Below, piece after piece: positions 17,104 through 24,981 of a DNA stretch of 64,000 nucleotides; positions within the stretch are counted from its first letter, which is position 1, and the number at the start of each line of letters is the position of its first letter. Source of the stretch: DATCJU01 sp036562635 (GTDB lineage: Bacteria > Actinomycetota > Actinomycetes > Mycobacteriales > Pseudonocardiaceae); NCBI GenBank assembly GCA_036562635.1, contig DATCJU010000011.1:21922-85921 (forward strand), written 5' to 3'. Position numbers and translations under genes: made by a program. The notes beneath the pieces were generated by a model. The model was not told the origin of the DNA and made no database searches. It saw only the letters and a program-made list of their open reading frames with translations.

Positions 17104-17888
17104 TCACCCGTCCGTTGCGGGTGCTGCTGCAGCCAGCGGTACCAGCCGTCCAACCCGTCCCCCCGGGTCGCGGACACCTCGTGGATCCGCACCCCCGGAT
17201 TGACCGTGTGGGCCTGACGGCGGAACTCCGTGACGTCGAAGTCCACATAGGGCAGCAGGTCCACCTTGTTGAGCAGGATCAGGTCGGCGGCACCGAACAT
17301 GTGGGGGTACTTGCGTGGCTTGTCCTGGCCCTCGGTGACGGACATGACCACGACACGGCAGCTCTCCCCCAGGTCGAACAGGGCCGGGCACACCAGGTTG
17401 CCGACGTTCTCGACGAACAGCACCGAGCCGGGAGCCGGGTTCAGGACGTCCAGGGCACGCCGGAGCATGTCGGCGTCCAGGTGGCATCCGGCACCGGTGT
17501 TGACCTGGACGACGGGCGCCCCGGCGGCCTTGATCCGATCGGCGTCCACCGTGGTCTCCTGGTCCCCCTCGACGACCGCCGTCGGACAGGTCGCCCCCAA
17601 CTCCCGCACGGTGCGTTCCACCAGGGTCGTCTTGCCCGACCCGGGTGAGCTCATGAGGTTGACGGCCAGGACGTGTCGGGCGCGCAGCCACTCCCGGTTG
17701 TCCTGGGCGATCCGGTCGTTCTTGGCGAGCACGTCCTGCTCGAGGAGCAGGGTGCGGGGTTTCGGCGGTGTCTCGTGGTGGTGCGCGTGCCCGTGACCGC
17801 GGCCGTGGTCATGGTCGTGGTCGTGGGGATGACCGGGCGTGGTGACCCGCACCCCCGCGTCGTCCGAGCACCCGCAGGTCGCACACAT
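17076..17888 (-). CDS. hypB: Hydrogenase nickel-insertion GTPase HypB
   Basis: 270 residues. HypB is the GTPase that, with HypA, loads nickel into the hydrogenase large subunit. The N-terminus has MCATCGC and a long His/Asp-rich run (HPHDHDHDHGRGHGHAHHH, residues ~20-38) able to store nickel. The G domain has Walker A SSPGSGKTTL near residue 80, ENVGNLVCPA and NKVD. The C-terminal tail is Arg/Ala-rich. The stop lies inside the convergent hypF end. The start abuts the hypA stop, so it is the last gene of the large minus-strand hydrogenase operon. Confidence 0.95.
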   Translation of the reverse strand: MCATCGCSDDAGVRVTTPGHPHDHDHDHGRGHGHAHHHETPPKPRTLLLEQDVLAKNDRIAQDNREWLRARHVLAVNLMSSPGSGKTTLVERTVRELGATCPTAVVEGDQETTVDADRIKAAGAPVVQVNTGAGCHLDADMLRRALDVLNPAPGSVLFVENVGNLVCPALFDLGESCRVVVMSVTEGQDKPRKYPHMFGAADLILLNKVDLLPYVDFDVTEFRRQAHTVNPGVRIHEVSATRGDGLDGWYRWLQQHPQRTGDQRRAATTA

Positions 17889-18218
17889 CTAGACCACCTC
17901 CACCGAACGCACCCGGAGCTGCTGTCCTCCGGTGATCTCCACGTCGACGCTGCCGCAGGGACAGAACGGGACGAGTTCCGCCAACGGGAACTCGGCGTGG
18001 CAGTCACGGCACCGCGCGCTGCCCTCGGGTTCGACGATGTCGAGTCGTGCCCCCTCCAGGGGGGTGCCCGCGCACACGATGTCGAAGCAGAACCGGACGG
18101 CGTCGGGCACCACCCCGGAGAGCTTGCCGATCTCCAGCTGCACCGAGATCACCTTCGCGTCCCCGACGTGCTCGAGGATCGCGTCCACCACGCTCTCGGT
18201 GATCGGCAACTCGTGCAT
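17889..18218 (-). CDS. hypA: Hydrogenase nickel metallochaperone HypA
   Basis: 109 residues, the usual length. It starts MHELPITESVV with the nickel-binding His2, and the zinc site is formed by CRDCHAEF and CPCGSVDVEI (CxxC and CxC pairs). It delivers Ni to the large subunit with HypB. It lies between hypE (two-base gap) and hypB (no gap). Confidence 0.95.
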   Translation of the reverse strand: MHELPITESVVDAILEHVGDAKVISVQLEIGKLSGVVPDAVRFCFDIVCAGTPLEGARLDIVEPEGSARCRDCHAEFPLAELVPFCPCGSVDVEITGGQQLRVRSVEVV

Positions 18219-18220
18219 GG

Positions 18221-19342
18221 CTAGCAGATCCGTGGCAGCGGGTCACCGACGAGCAGGTCCATGACCCGGGTGCCGCCGAACGCGGTCCGCAGCAGCACCA
18301 TGCCAGGTGGATCCTCGGCGATACGGCCGATCACCGCCGCCTCGGCCCCGAGCGGGTGGGAGCGCAGCGCCGCGAGGGCGTCGTCCGCCGCGCTGCCCTC
18401 GACGACGACCACGATCCGCCCCTCGCACGCCACGTAGAGCGGGTCGATGCCCAGCAGCTCCGAGGCACCGCGGACCTCGGGGCGTACCGGCACGGCCGCC
18501 TCGTCGACCACGACGGCCACCTCGGCCGCCCGGGCGATCTCGTTGAGGATCGTGGCCACCCCACCGCGGGTGGCGTCCCGCAGTGCCCGGACGCCGGGTA
18601 CCGCGGCGAGCAGACCCGCGACCAGTTCGTGCACCGGTGCGGTGTCCGACTTCAGATCGGCGTCGAGGTCCAGCTCGCCCCGGGCGAGCATGATGGTCAC
18701 GCCGTGCTCGCCCACGGGACCGGACACCAGGACGGCGTCACCGGGCCGGACCATGGCCACACCGAGCCGCCGGTCGGGGTCGTCGATGACGCCCACCCCG
18801 GCGGTGTTGATGTAGCACCCGTCGGCCTTGCCCCGCTGCACCACCTTGGTGTCGCCGGTGACGATCTGCACGCCCGCCGCCTCGGCCGCGGCCCGCATAG
18901 AGGCCACGACCCGGGTCAGGTCGGCGACCGGGAATCCCTCCTCCAGGATGAAGCCCGCGGTCAGATACAGCGGGCGTGCCCCGGACACGGCCAGGTCGTT
19001 CACCGTGCCGTTGACGGCGAGGTCCCCGATGTTCCCCCCGGGGAAGAACAGCGGGGAGACCACGAAGGAGTCCGTGGTGAACGCGAGCCGTGCTCCGCCG
19101 ACGGTGAGGTCGGCCGCGTCCTCCAGCGGCTCCAACAGCGGGTTGCGGAAGGCGTCCAGGAAGATCGCCTCAACGAGGCTCTGGCCGGCCTTGCCCCCGG
19201 CTCCGTGGGCCATGGTGACGCGTTCCTCCCGCACCTTGGGCGGGCGACGCCGGGCCTTCTCGATCCGGTCGAGCACCTGCTGTTCCCGGTCCTGGGGACG
19301 GTCACCGGAGCGGGTCGGGACGAGGTGTTGGCGGGTGGTCAT
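18221..19342 (-). CDS. hypE: Hydrogenase maturation protein HypE
   Basis: 373 residues. HypE dehydrates the carbamoyl thioester made by HypF to a thiocyanate, the CN donor for iron. The conserved core opens with MAHGAGGKAGQSLVEAIF after a ~40-residue N-terminal extension rich in charged residues. ATP-grasp/PurM-like motifs such as VSGPVGEHGVTIM follow. The protein ends in PRIC, with the essential C-terminal cysteine. It overlaps the hypD stop by four bases. Confidence 0.95.
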   Translation of the reverse strand: MTTRQHLVPTRSGDRPQDREQQVLDRIEKARRRPPKVREERVTMAHGAGGKAGQSLVEAIFLDAFRNPLLEPLEDAADLTVGGARLAFTTDSFVVSPLFFPGGNIGDLAVNGTVNDLAVSGARPLYLTAGFILEEGFPVADLTRVVASMRAAAEAAGVQIVTGDTKVVQRGKADGCYINTAGVGVIDDPDRRLGVAMVRPGDAVLVSGPVGEHGVTIMLARGELDLDADLKSDTAPVHELVAGLLAAVPGVRALRDATRGGVATILNEIARAAEVAVVVDEAAVPVRPEVRGASELLGIDPLYVACEGRIVVVVEGSAADDALAALRSHPLGAEAAVIGRIAEDPPGMVLLRTAFGGTRVMDLLVGDPLPRIC

Positions 19343-20466
19343 CGCAGACTCGCCTCCCGCACCCGGTTACGGGTGAACCGGCCGTAGTTGTAGTAGGCCG
19401 CGCACGCACCCTCCGGGGAGACCATGCAGGTGCCGATGGGGGTCTCCGGGGTGCAGGCCGTACCGAACACCTTGCACTCCCAGGGTTTGAGCACGCCCTT
19501 GAGCACCTCCCCGCACTGGCACGCCTTGGGGTCGGCCACGCGGACACCGGGCAGTTCGAAACGGTGTTCGGCGTCGTAGTCCGCGTACTTCTCGCGCATC
19601 CGCATCGCCGAGTGCGAGATGAACCCCAGGCCCCGCCACTCGAAGTAGGGCCGCAGTTCCATCACCTCGTTCATCGCCTGCAGCGCGAGCCGGTTGCCCT
19701 CCCAGGGCACCACCCGGCTGTACTGGTTCTCCACCTCGGAGCGTCCTTCGGCGAGCTGCCGCATCAGCATGTAGATGGCCTGCAGGATGTCCAGCGGTTC
19801 GAACCCGGCGACCACGACCGGTTTGCCGTAGTCGCGGGCGATGAACTCGTAGGGGCGGCACCCGATGACGGTGGAGACGTGCCCCGGACCCAAAAACCCG
19901 TCCAGGCGCAGATCCGGCGAGTCCAGGATCGCCTTGATCGCCGGAATGATCATCACGTGGTTGCAGAAGACGGAGAAGTTGCGCACGCCCTCCCGGGCGG
20001 CGCGCAACACCGTCATGGCCGTGGACGGTGTGGTGGTCTCGAAACCGATGGCCATGAAGACCACGTGCAGGTCCGGGTTGTTCCGGGCCAGACGGAGGGC
20101 GTCCAGCGGTGAGTACACCATGCGGATGTTGGTGCCCGCGGCGTTGGAGTCGAAGAAGTTCCCGCCGCTGCCCGGCACCCGCATCATGTCCCCGAAGGAG
20201 GTCATGAGCACACCGGGTTGTCGTGCGATGTGGATCGCGTCGTCGACCCGGCCCATCGGGATGACGCAGACCGGGCACCCGGGCCCGTGGACCAGGGTGA
20301 TGGTCTCCGGGAGATAGTCCTCCAGGCCGTGCTTGTAGATGGTGTGCGTGTGCCCCCCGCACACCTCCATGAACTTGTACTGCCGACCCGGCTCGCACAG
20401 GCTCGCGATCTTGGCGGCGAGTGCCCGGGCCTTCTGTGCGTCGCGGTACTCGTCGACGAACCGCAT
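19339..20466 (-). CDS. hypD: Hydrogenase maturation scaffold HypD
   Basis: 375 residues. HypD carries a [4Fe-4S] cluster and, with HypC, holds the Fe(CN)2CO unit. Visible motifs are CGGHTHTIYKHG near residue 38, GPGCPVCVIPMG near residue 65, GFETTTPSTA near residue 150, and C-terminal cluster cysteines in CQCGEVLKG, FGTACTPETPIGTC and PEGACAAYYNYGR. ATG at 20466 has a GGAGGGGG ribosome binding site. An open frame continues upstream through hypC in another frame but is not used. Overlaps hypE. Confidence 0.95.
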   Translation of the reverse strand: MRFVDEYRDAQKARALAAKIASLCEPGRQYKFMEVCGGHTHTIYKHGLEDYLPETITLVHGPGCPVCVIPMGRVDDAIHIARQPGVLMTSFGDMMRVPGSGGNFFDSNAAGTNIRMVYSPLDALRLARNNPDLHVVFMAIGFETTTPSTAMTVLRAAREGVRNFSVFCNHVMIIPAIKAILDSPDLRLDGFLGPGHVSTVIGCRPYEFIARDYGKPVVVAGFEPLDILQAIYMLMRQLAEGRSEVENQYSRVVPWEGNRLALQAMNEVMELRPYFEWRGLGFISHSAMRMREKYADYDAEHRFELPGVRVADPKACQCGEVLKGVLKPWECKVFGTACTPETPIGTCMVSPEGACAAYYNYGRFTRNRVREASLR

Positions 20467-20480
20467 TCCCCTACCCCCTC

Positions 20481-20753
20481 CTAGTCGATCGCCGAGTCCC
20501 GCAACGCCGCCAGTTCGTCCTCGTAGGACTGTCCGAGTTCGGCCAGGTAGTCCAGCACCGCCTGGGCCTCGGACTCGGAGATCTTCGACAGGGCGAATCC
20601 CACGTGGACCAGCACCCAGTCCCCCGGGCTCAGGTCCTGGTCGGCCAACAGGCCGACGTTGATCCTCCGTCGCACTCCACTGACGTCGACCACGGCGAGG
20701 TCGGGTTGGTCGTCGACCCACCCGACCAGTTCACCGGGGATTCCCAAACACAT
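20481..20753 (-). CDS. hypC: Hydrogenase assembly chaperone HypC
   Basis: 90 residues starting MCLGIPGELV, with the essential Cys2 that binds iron and the large subunit. The OB-fold core ends SPGDWVLVHVGFALSKI. HypC shuttles the Fe(CN)2CO group from HypD to the large subunit. Fourteen bases separate it from hypD. Confidence 0.95.
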   Translation of the reverse strand: MCLGIPGELVGWVDDQPDLAVVDVSGVRRRINVGLLADQDLSPGDWVLVHVGFALSKISESEAQAVLDYLAELGQSYEDELAALRDSAID

Positions 20754-20798
20754 CAGGCGGCCCCTTCCGATGCGCTCGTGCCGACACGCATCCGGCCG

Positions 20799-20900
20799 CT
20801 ACATCCGCTCGATCCGCACGTACCGCTTGATCTGGGGCCACTGTTTCTTGATCATGAGGCCGACGCCGGTGAGAAGCAGGATGCCGAGCACTTTCTTCAT
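20799..20900 (-). CDS. DUF6893-like small membrane peptide
   Basis: A 33-residue ORF, MKKVLGILLLTGVGLMIKKQ then WPQIKRYVRIERM. It has one membrane span and a basic amphipathic tail ending in RIERM. GAGAGG lies six bases ahead of the ATG. Similar tiny proteins (DUF6893) recur in actinobacterial hydrogenase loci. It could help tether the complex to the membrane (inference). It lies one base after the endopeptidase stop. Confidence 0.7.
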   Translation of the reverse strand: MKKVLGILLLTGVGLMIKKQWPQIKRYVRIERM

Positions 20901-20901
20901 G

Positions 20902-21780
20902 TCACCTCTCCGTTGATGTGTTGTCGCTGTTCGCGGTCTCGCCGGTCTTTCCGGTGAGCTCACGGCACAGGTCGTCCACAAGGGACTCGACGATCTCCAC
21001 GGCAGCGGGCAGGACACCGCGCACCGGCTCACTCAGTTCCATCAGCAGGTCCTCGTCCAGCTCCCCGCTGGGCACCGTCGCGGGTTCGCAGCACACGACC
21101 AGCACCCGTTCGGGCACCCGGCCGAGCTGCTGGGCCAGCCGCAGCACCCGAACCGGGTCCATGCCGTGGGTCTCGACGGTGGCCTGTTCCGCATCGGGCA
21201 GGTCCACGGCGACCACGGTGAGGGTTCCGGGTGGCTCACCGCGCTGGGCGGCGTCGACGAAGATCACCGCCTGGTAGTCCCGTTGCAACGCGTACGCCAG
21301 GTCCATACCGCGGATGCCGAAGTCGACCACGTCCACACGGGGGTGCGTGATGCGGCCGGCCAACCGCCGCACCACCTCCACCCCGAAACCGTCGTCGCCG
21401 AGGAAGACGTTGCCCACCCCCGCCACCAGCACCCGTGGCGGTGCCGGAGCCGCCGTCGAGTCCGGCAGCGGTTCGACGTCCTCGGGTGCGTAGAAGAACC
21501 GGTGACCGGGCAGCCGTACCTCGCCCAGGTCACGCCCGGGATCGTCCTCCAGGGTGACCGCGAGGTGGATGCGTCCGCTCTCGTCCTGCTCGACGGCCTC
21601 CACCACGGCGGTGCGCCCGTCGGCGATCATGTCGAAGACGTCGGCGTGGGAGCGGGGCCGGAGCCGCACCCGGCTGCCCGCACCGATCCGGGTTCCACCG
21701 ACGGTCACCGTCGCCGGACCGCGGCTCTCCATGTGTGCCCAGAAGTCGTCGCGATCACCGGCCCCGGTCACGGTCACCAC
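20902..21780 (-). CDS. Hydrogenase maturation endopeptidase with N-terminal extension
   Basis: 292 residues. Residues ~125-270 are a HyaD/HupD/HycI-type endopeptidase: VAGVGNVFLGDDGFG (nickel-ligand acidic residue), VVDFGIRGMDL, and THGMDPVRVL with the conserved His. It removes the C-terminal tail of the large subunit after nickel insertion. Residues ~15-115 form an extra beta-rich domain (GPATVTVGGTRIGAGSRVRLRP, AVVEAVEQDESGRIHLAVTLEDD) not found in stand-alone proteases. The GTG start overlaps the upstream gene by 26 bases. ATG at 21732 is an alternative start that keeps the extra domain. Confidence 0.88.
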   Translation of the reverse strand: MVTVTGAGDRDDFWAHMESRGPATVTVGGTRIGAGSRVRLRPRSHADVFDMIADGRTAVVEAVEQDESGRIHLAVTLEDDPGRDLGEVRLPGHRFFYAPEDVEPLPDSTAAPAPPRVLVAGVGNVFLGDDGFGVEVVRRLAGRITHPRVDVVDFGIRGMDLAYALQRDYQAVIFVDAAQRGEPPGTLTVVAVDLPDAEQATVETHGMDPVRVLRLAQQLGRVPERVLVVCCEPATVPSGELDEDLLMELSEPVRGVLPAAVEIVESLVDDLCRELTGKTGETANSDNTSTER

Positions 21781-22813
21781 CCTGGACCTGGATCGGGCGG
21801 AACTCCCGGACCGCGCCGTGCAACCGCATGAGCTGCTCCGGGGTGAGGGCGTCGCAGCGGTCGACGATCTCCCGGGCCCGGGGGTCGGTGTCCCGGGCCT
21901 CCTGCTTCTCCTCCTCGGTGAGCGCGATGGTGCTCAGGGTGAGGAGCTGGTCGATCTCGGTGGCGTCGAACAGGTCGCCCGGGCTTTCCGGCGCGATCCT
22001 GGGGTAGTCGTAGAGGATGATCGGCGAGGACAGGATCCGGTGCCGGTCACCTTCCACACCGACGAGCACCGGCCAGGTGCCGATGTTGCGGCACTGCTCG
22101 GCGGCCTCGCGGAACTCCGGTGGCGGGTCCAGCAACGACACGAACCGGCCGGCGGCCGCGGTGGCGATGACGTGAGTGGAGATCATGGTGCGGGGCAGGG
22201 CCTCGTCCCGGTTCGTCCCCTCCCACGGGGTGGTGTTGGCCACGACGACGGTGAGCCGGGCCAGGCCGGGCTGGACCGGTTCGGCCCGCACCTCCACCTC
22301 GCCCGCGATGGACTGCCAGGTGCGTACCAGGGCGCCGACCCGGGCACCGGAGGTGTCGGTCAGCCACTCGACGTCCCTGCCGGCCGGGATGTCGACCGGA
22401 TGCCGGTGGGGTTCCTTCTCCAGTGCGGTGAGTTCCAGCCCGGTGAGGGTGATCTCACGTTCGGTCGACTCCTCCCAGGGCAGGTGCCGGGTGCCCGCCA
22501 CGGTCAGTTCGGGCACCGGTTCCAGGTCGGAACCGCGGAGCCGGGCGACGTCCCGGCGGACGATGTGCAGGAAACGCACCTCGACGTCCACCGTGGTTCC
22601 CGGCTCGACCTCGACCAGGCACTGGGTCTGCCGCAGCCAGGGGTCGTCCTCACCGCGGGCCACGCTGTAGGGGCGGGGGTGGACCCCGCCGAAGGTCCAC
22701 CGCTTCTGGTTCTTCAGTGCCGAGCGGCGGTAGGGCCACAGCAGGTAGCCCTCGTAGAGCACCGTCTGGACGATCTGCCGGACCGGATCGGTCTCACTGC
22801 GTGTCATGCTCAC
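21755..22813 (-). CDS. Hydrogenase-locus conserved protein of unknown function
   Basis: 352 residues with no catalytic motif I recognise. The N-terminal segment YEGYLLWPYRRSALKNQKRWTFGGVHP and mixed alpha/beta sequence with ILYDYPRIAPESPGDLFDATEIDQLLTLSTIALTEEE near residue 270 match a conserved protein that I recall beside DUF6084 in actinobacterial group 1h/5 hydrogenase operons. It is likely soluble. It overlaps DUF6084 by 20 bases and the endopeptidase by 26, so its dosage is tied to maturation. Confidence 0.75.
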   Translation of the reverse strand: MSMTRSETDPVRQIVQTVLYEGYLLWPYRRSALKNQKRWTFGGVHPRPYSVARGEDDPWLRQTQCLVEVEPGTTVDVEVRFLHIVRRDVARLRGSDLEPVPELTVAGTRHLPWEESTEREITLTGLELTALEKEPHRHPVDIPAGRDVEWLTDTSGARVGALVRTWQSIAGEVEVRAEPVQPGLARLTVVVANTTPWEGTNRDEALPRTMISTHVIATAAAGRFVSLLDPPPEFREAAEQCRNIGTWPVLVGVEGDRHRILSSPIILYDYPRIAPESPGDLFDATEIDQLLTLSTIALTEEEKQEARDTDPRAREIVDRCDALTPEQLMRLHGAVREFRPIQVQGGDRDRGR

Positions 22814-23492
22814 CCCCGCCGTCGTGTCCGGCGGCCCGGAGCAGCGCCGTGACCGCCTCGTCCCAGGTGGTCAGCGTGTGCCGCGCCCGGTACGCGTAGA
22901 GCTGGTCGAACGTGGTGCGGTCCAGGCGCACCCAGGCGCTGTGCGGGAAGTAGGTGTCCATCAGCTCCCGCCACCGCGCGGCGGGCATCCGGTACCTCGC
23001 TGTGGTGTCCCAGGGAAGCTGCGCGGCCTGCAACAGGTCACCGGCGGTGTAGAACACCGTTCCGCTGAACAGGAACTCCAGCGGTATCTCCCCGTCCCGC
23101 ACCGCGTGCAGGTACTTGGTGGCCACGACGTCGAAGTCGTAGGTGCAGGGCACGGGGACGTCCACGACCGTGTGGCCCTGGAACGCCGGCACCTGGACCA
23201 CCGCGGTGGTCCACAGCAGGTCGCGCAGGGAGCGCGCCCATTCGGCGGGCAGGCCGAACAGTTCCACCAGGCGCTGCTGGGTCGCCGCGTCGTAGGTGCG
23301 TTCGGCTGCGGCGATCCGGACCTGGACGTTAAGGGTCACCGACCGGACCGGGCGGGTGTCCGCCGCCGTGATCCGGGTGCGGAACCGCAGGGTGGGCACG
23401 GCGGCGGCCGTGGCCACCTCCGCACCGTCCACGGCGACGGACAGCACGGGGGGTGAGTCGGCCAGGGGCAGTGGGCGGCTGGCGGTCGACAC
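22794..23492 (-). CDS. DUF6084 family protein
   Basis: 232 residues, predicted soluble and beta-rich at the N-terminus (RFRTRITAADTRPVRSVTLNVQVRI), then a helical part with WARSLRDLLWT, VPCTYDFDVVATKYLHAV and a conserved hydrophobic block LEFLFSGTVFY. This matches DUF6084, a protein of unknown function restricted mainly to actinobacterial hydrogenase loci. It sits between the 69-residue protein and the unknown 352-residue protein, overlapping the latter. Confidence 0.78.
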   Translation of the reverse strand: MSTASRPLPLADSPPVLSVAVDGAEVATAAAVPTLRFRTRITAADTRPVRSVTLNVQVRIAAAERTYDAATQQRLVELFGLPAEWARSLRDLLWTTAVVQVPAFQGHTVVDVPVPCTYDFDVVATKYLHAVRDGEIPLEFLFSGTVFYTAGDLLQAAQLPWDTTARYRMPAARWRELMDTYFPHSAWVRLDRTTFDQLYAYRARHTLTTWDEAVTALLRAAGHDGGGEHDTQ

Positions 23493-23534
23493 CGCAGGCT
23501 CCTCCTTGGTGGGTCCGGTCGTCCGGGTGCTCGA

Positions 23535-23744
23535 TCAGGCCGGGGAGAGGTTGGGCATGCTCGGGTCGATCGGGTCGCGACGGTCGGCGTTCACCCCCGT
23601 GGAGCGCCGTGCGGTGGAACGCCCGTCGGGCAGGTGGCCCGGCTGCTTCTCGTAGCCGCCTTCCGCGTTGCCCTCGTGCACCCCCGGGATGTGCGACGGC
23701 GCGGACGGTTCGGTCTGGGGACGTCCCGTGTTGATGTCACTCAT
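23535..23744 (-). CDS. Small hydrophilic hydrogenase-locus protein
   Basis: 69 residues, MSDINTGRPQTEPSAPSHIP onward, rich in Pro, Gly, Asn and charged residues, with no predicted secondary core or membrane span, so probably disordered. AGGAGGAG precedes the ATG, which overlaps the DUF5947 stop (ATGA). Its position between DUF5947 and DUF6084 is typical for these loci. No function can be assigned. Confidence 0.7.
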   Translation of the reverse strand: MSDINTGRPQTEPSAPSHIPGVHEGNAEGGYEKQPGHLPDGRSTARRSTGVNADRRDPIDPSMPNLSPA

Positions 23745-24424
23745 CGCTCTCCTCCTGCGTCGCATGTGGTGCTCCGCTCCAGCTCGGCGAAGAAGCGGTC
23801 GACGGCGGCCCACAACTCGGGTCCGCCGGTGAACCCGGTCCAGTGGGTGCGGACCAGCCCGACCAGGGCGTAGCAGTCGTCGACGGGCACCAGCCAGTGC
23901 TCGCGGGCGCCCCGGGCCCGGTGCACGAGCAGGGCCTCGACGTCCGGTTCCATCTCGCGCAGCACCGGGTTGTCCTGCTCGATCCTGCTCCAGGCGGACA
24001 GCTCCACCAGGGACTCGACCGCCCCGGCGGGGCTGGGGTAGAAGCCGACGACACGTCCCGCCGCGGAGTCGTGGAAGAAGAAGGCCAACCCCACCGGGAT
24101 GCGCAGGCTCGCCCAGGTCTCGTCACCGAGCACGAGGTCGGTGAGGCGGCGCCGGCGCTGCGGCACCAACCGGTAGTGCCGTCCACCGGCCTCCGACCGG
24201 TCGAACAGGACGGCGCAGGCCCGGCAGACGCAGCACAGCTGCCGGGCCGACAGGTCGAGCAGGTGCTGGTGTCCCGGTTCGATGGGCTCGGCGCACAGCT
24301 CGCAGTACTGGTGGTCGTCCTTGCCCCCACGCCACCTGGTGTCGGTCTCGGCCAGGCGCACCGGTCGGCTGCCCAGTCCGGCGACGAGCCGAGCCAGCCG
24401 GGAGGTCGGGGCGGTCCCGGTCAT
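23741..24424 (-). CDS. DUF5947 family protein with a cysteine-rich metal site
   Basis: 227 residues. Near residues 40-75 it has YCELCAEPIEPGHQHL and QLCCVCRACAVLF: two CxxC-type pairs plus His that look like a zinc- or rubredoxin-like site, as in DUF5947. A mixed alpha/beta region with VGLAFFFHDSAAGRVVGFYPSPAGA follows. Its place between the NifU-like protein and the small subunit partners suggests a role in Fe-S supply or as an electron-transfer partner (inference). It overlaps the NifU-like gene by four bases at its start and the small protein at its end. Confidence 0.78.
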   Translation of the reverse strand: MTGTAPTSRLARLVAGLGSRPVRLAETDTRWRGGKDDHQYCELCAEPIEPGHQHLLDLSARQLCCVCRACAVLFDRSEAGGRHYRLVPQRRRRLTDLVLGDETWASLRIPVGLAFFFHDSAAGRVVGFYPSPAGAVESLVELSAWSRIEQDNPVLREMEPDVEALLVHRARGAREHWLVPVDDCYALVGLVRTHWTGFTGGPELWAAVDRFFAELERSTTCDAGGER

Positions 24425-24981
24425 GCTCCCCGCCCTCCGGAGGCACCCACCTGCCGGAACAGGCTCTCCGCGGGGATGAACGCGGGCGCCGGCGCGTCCT
24501 GCACGATCTCGACGGCCGTGACCTCGGGGGCCGCTGCCACGACCGCCTCCTCCAGGGCGGCCCGCACCGCCGCACCGGAGGCGCGGCAGCCTCCGGCGGG
24601 CAACCGCACCCGGGCCACGCCCTCGTCCAGGCCCACCAGCTCGATCCCGGAGACACCCGTCCGGGAGCGCACCTGTTCCACCGCACGTCGCACCCGTTCC
24701 TGTGGGGTGTCCGGGTGCAGGCCGTGCAGGAGCAGCAGGTGGGTGACCAGCTCGTCCTCGACGAGTCGGTCACCCACCGCGGGATCGGTCTGGGCCACCA
24801 GGGTCGTGATCCGGGCCAGGGCCTCCCCGTACAGGTCCAGCAGTGCCCGGGCGAGCTCGACGGCCAGGACACGGCCCTCCTCGTCGGGCAGCGCCTCGAC
24901 ACGTTCCAACAGCGTGTCGACCAGTTCGACCCGCTCCCTGGCGCTCCGGTCGTCCTGCCGCATCGTCCCGGTCATCGACAC
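24421..24981 (-). CDS. NifU-like domain protein with incomplete Cys pair
   Basis: 186 residues: an N-terminal helical region (residues ~10-90) and a C-terminal NifU-type domain (~100-175, VELVGLDEGVARVRLPAGG). Canonical NifU C-terminal domains carry CxxC for cluster assembly. Here the loop reads GGCRASGAAVR, so only the first cysteine remains. It may have lost scaffold activity or use another ligand. It starts one base after the large-subunit stop and overlaps DUF5947. Confidence 0.8.
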   Translation of the reverse strand: MSMTGTMRQDDRSARERVELVDTLLERVEALPDEEGRVLAVELARALLDLYGEALARITTLVAQTDPAVGDRLVEDELVTHLLLLHGLHPDTPQERVRRAVEQVRSRTGVSGIELVGLDEGVARVRLPAGGCRASGAAVRAALEEAVVAAAPEVTAVEIVQDAPAPAFIPAESLFRQVGASGGRGA

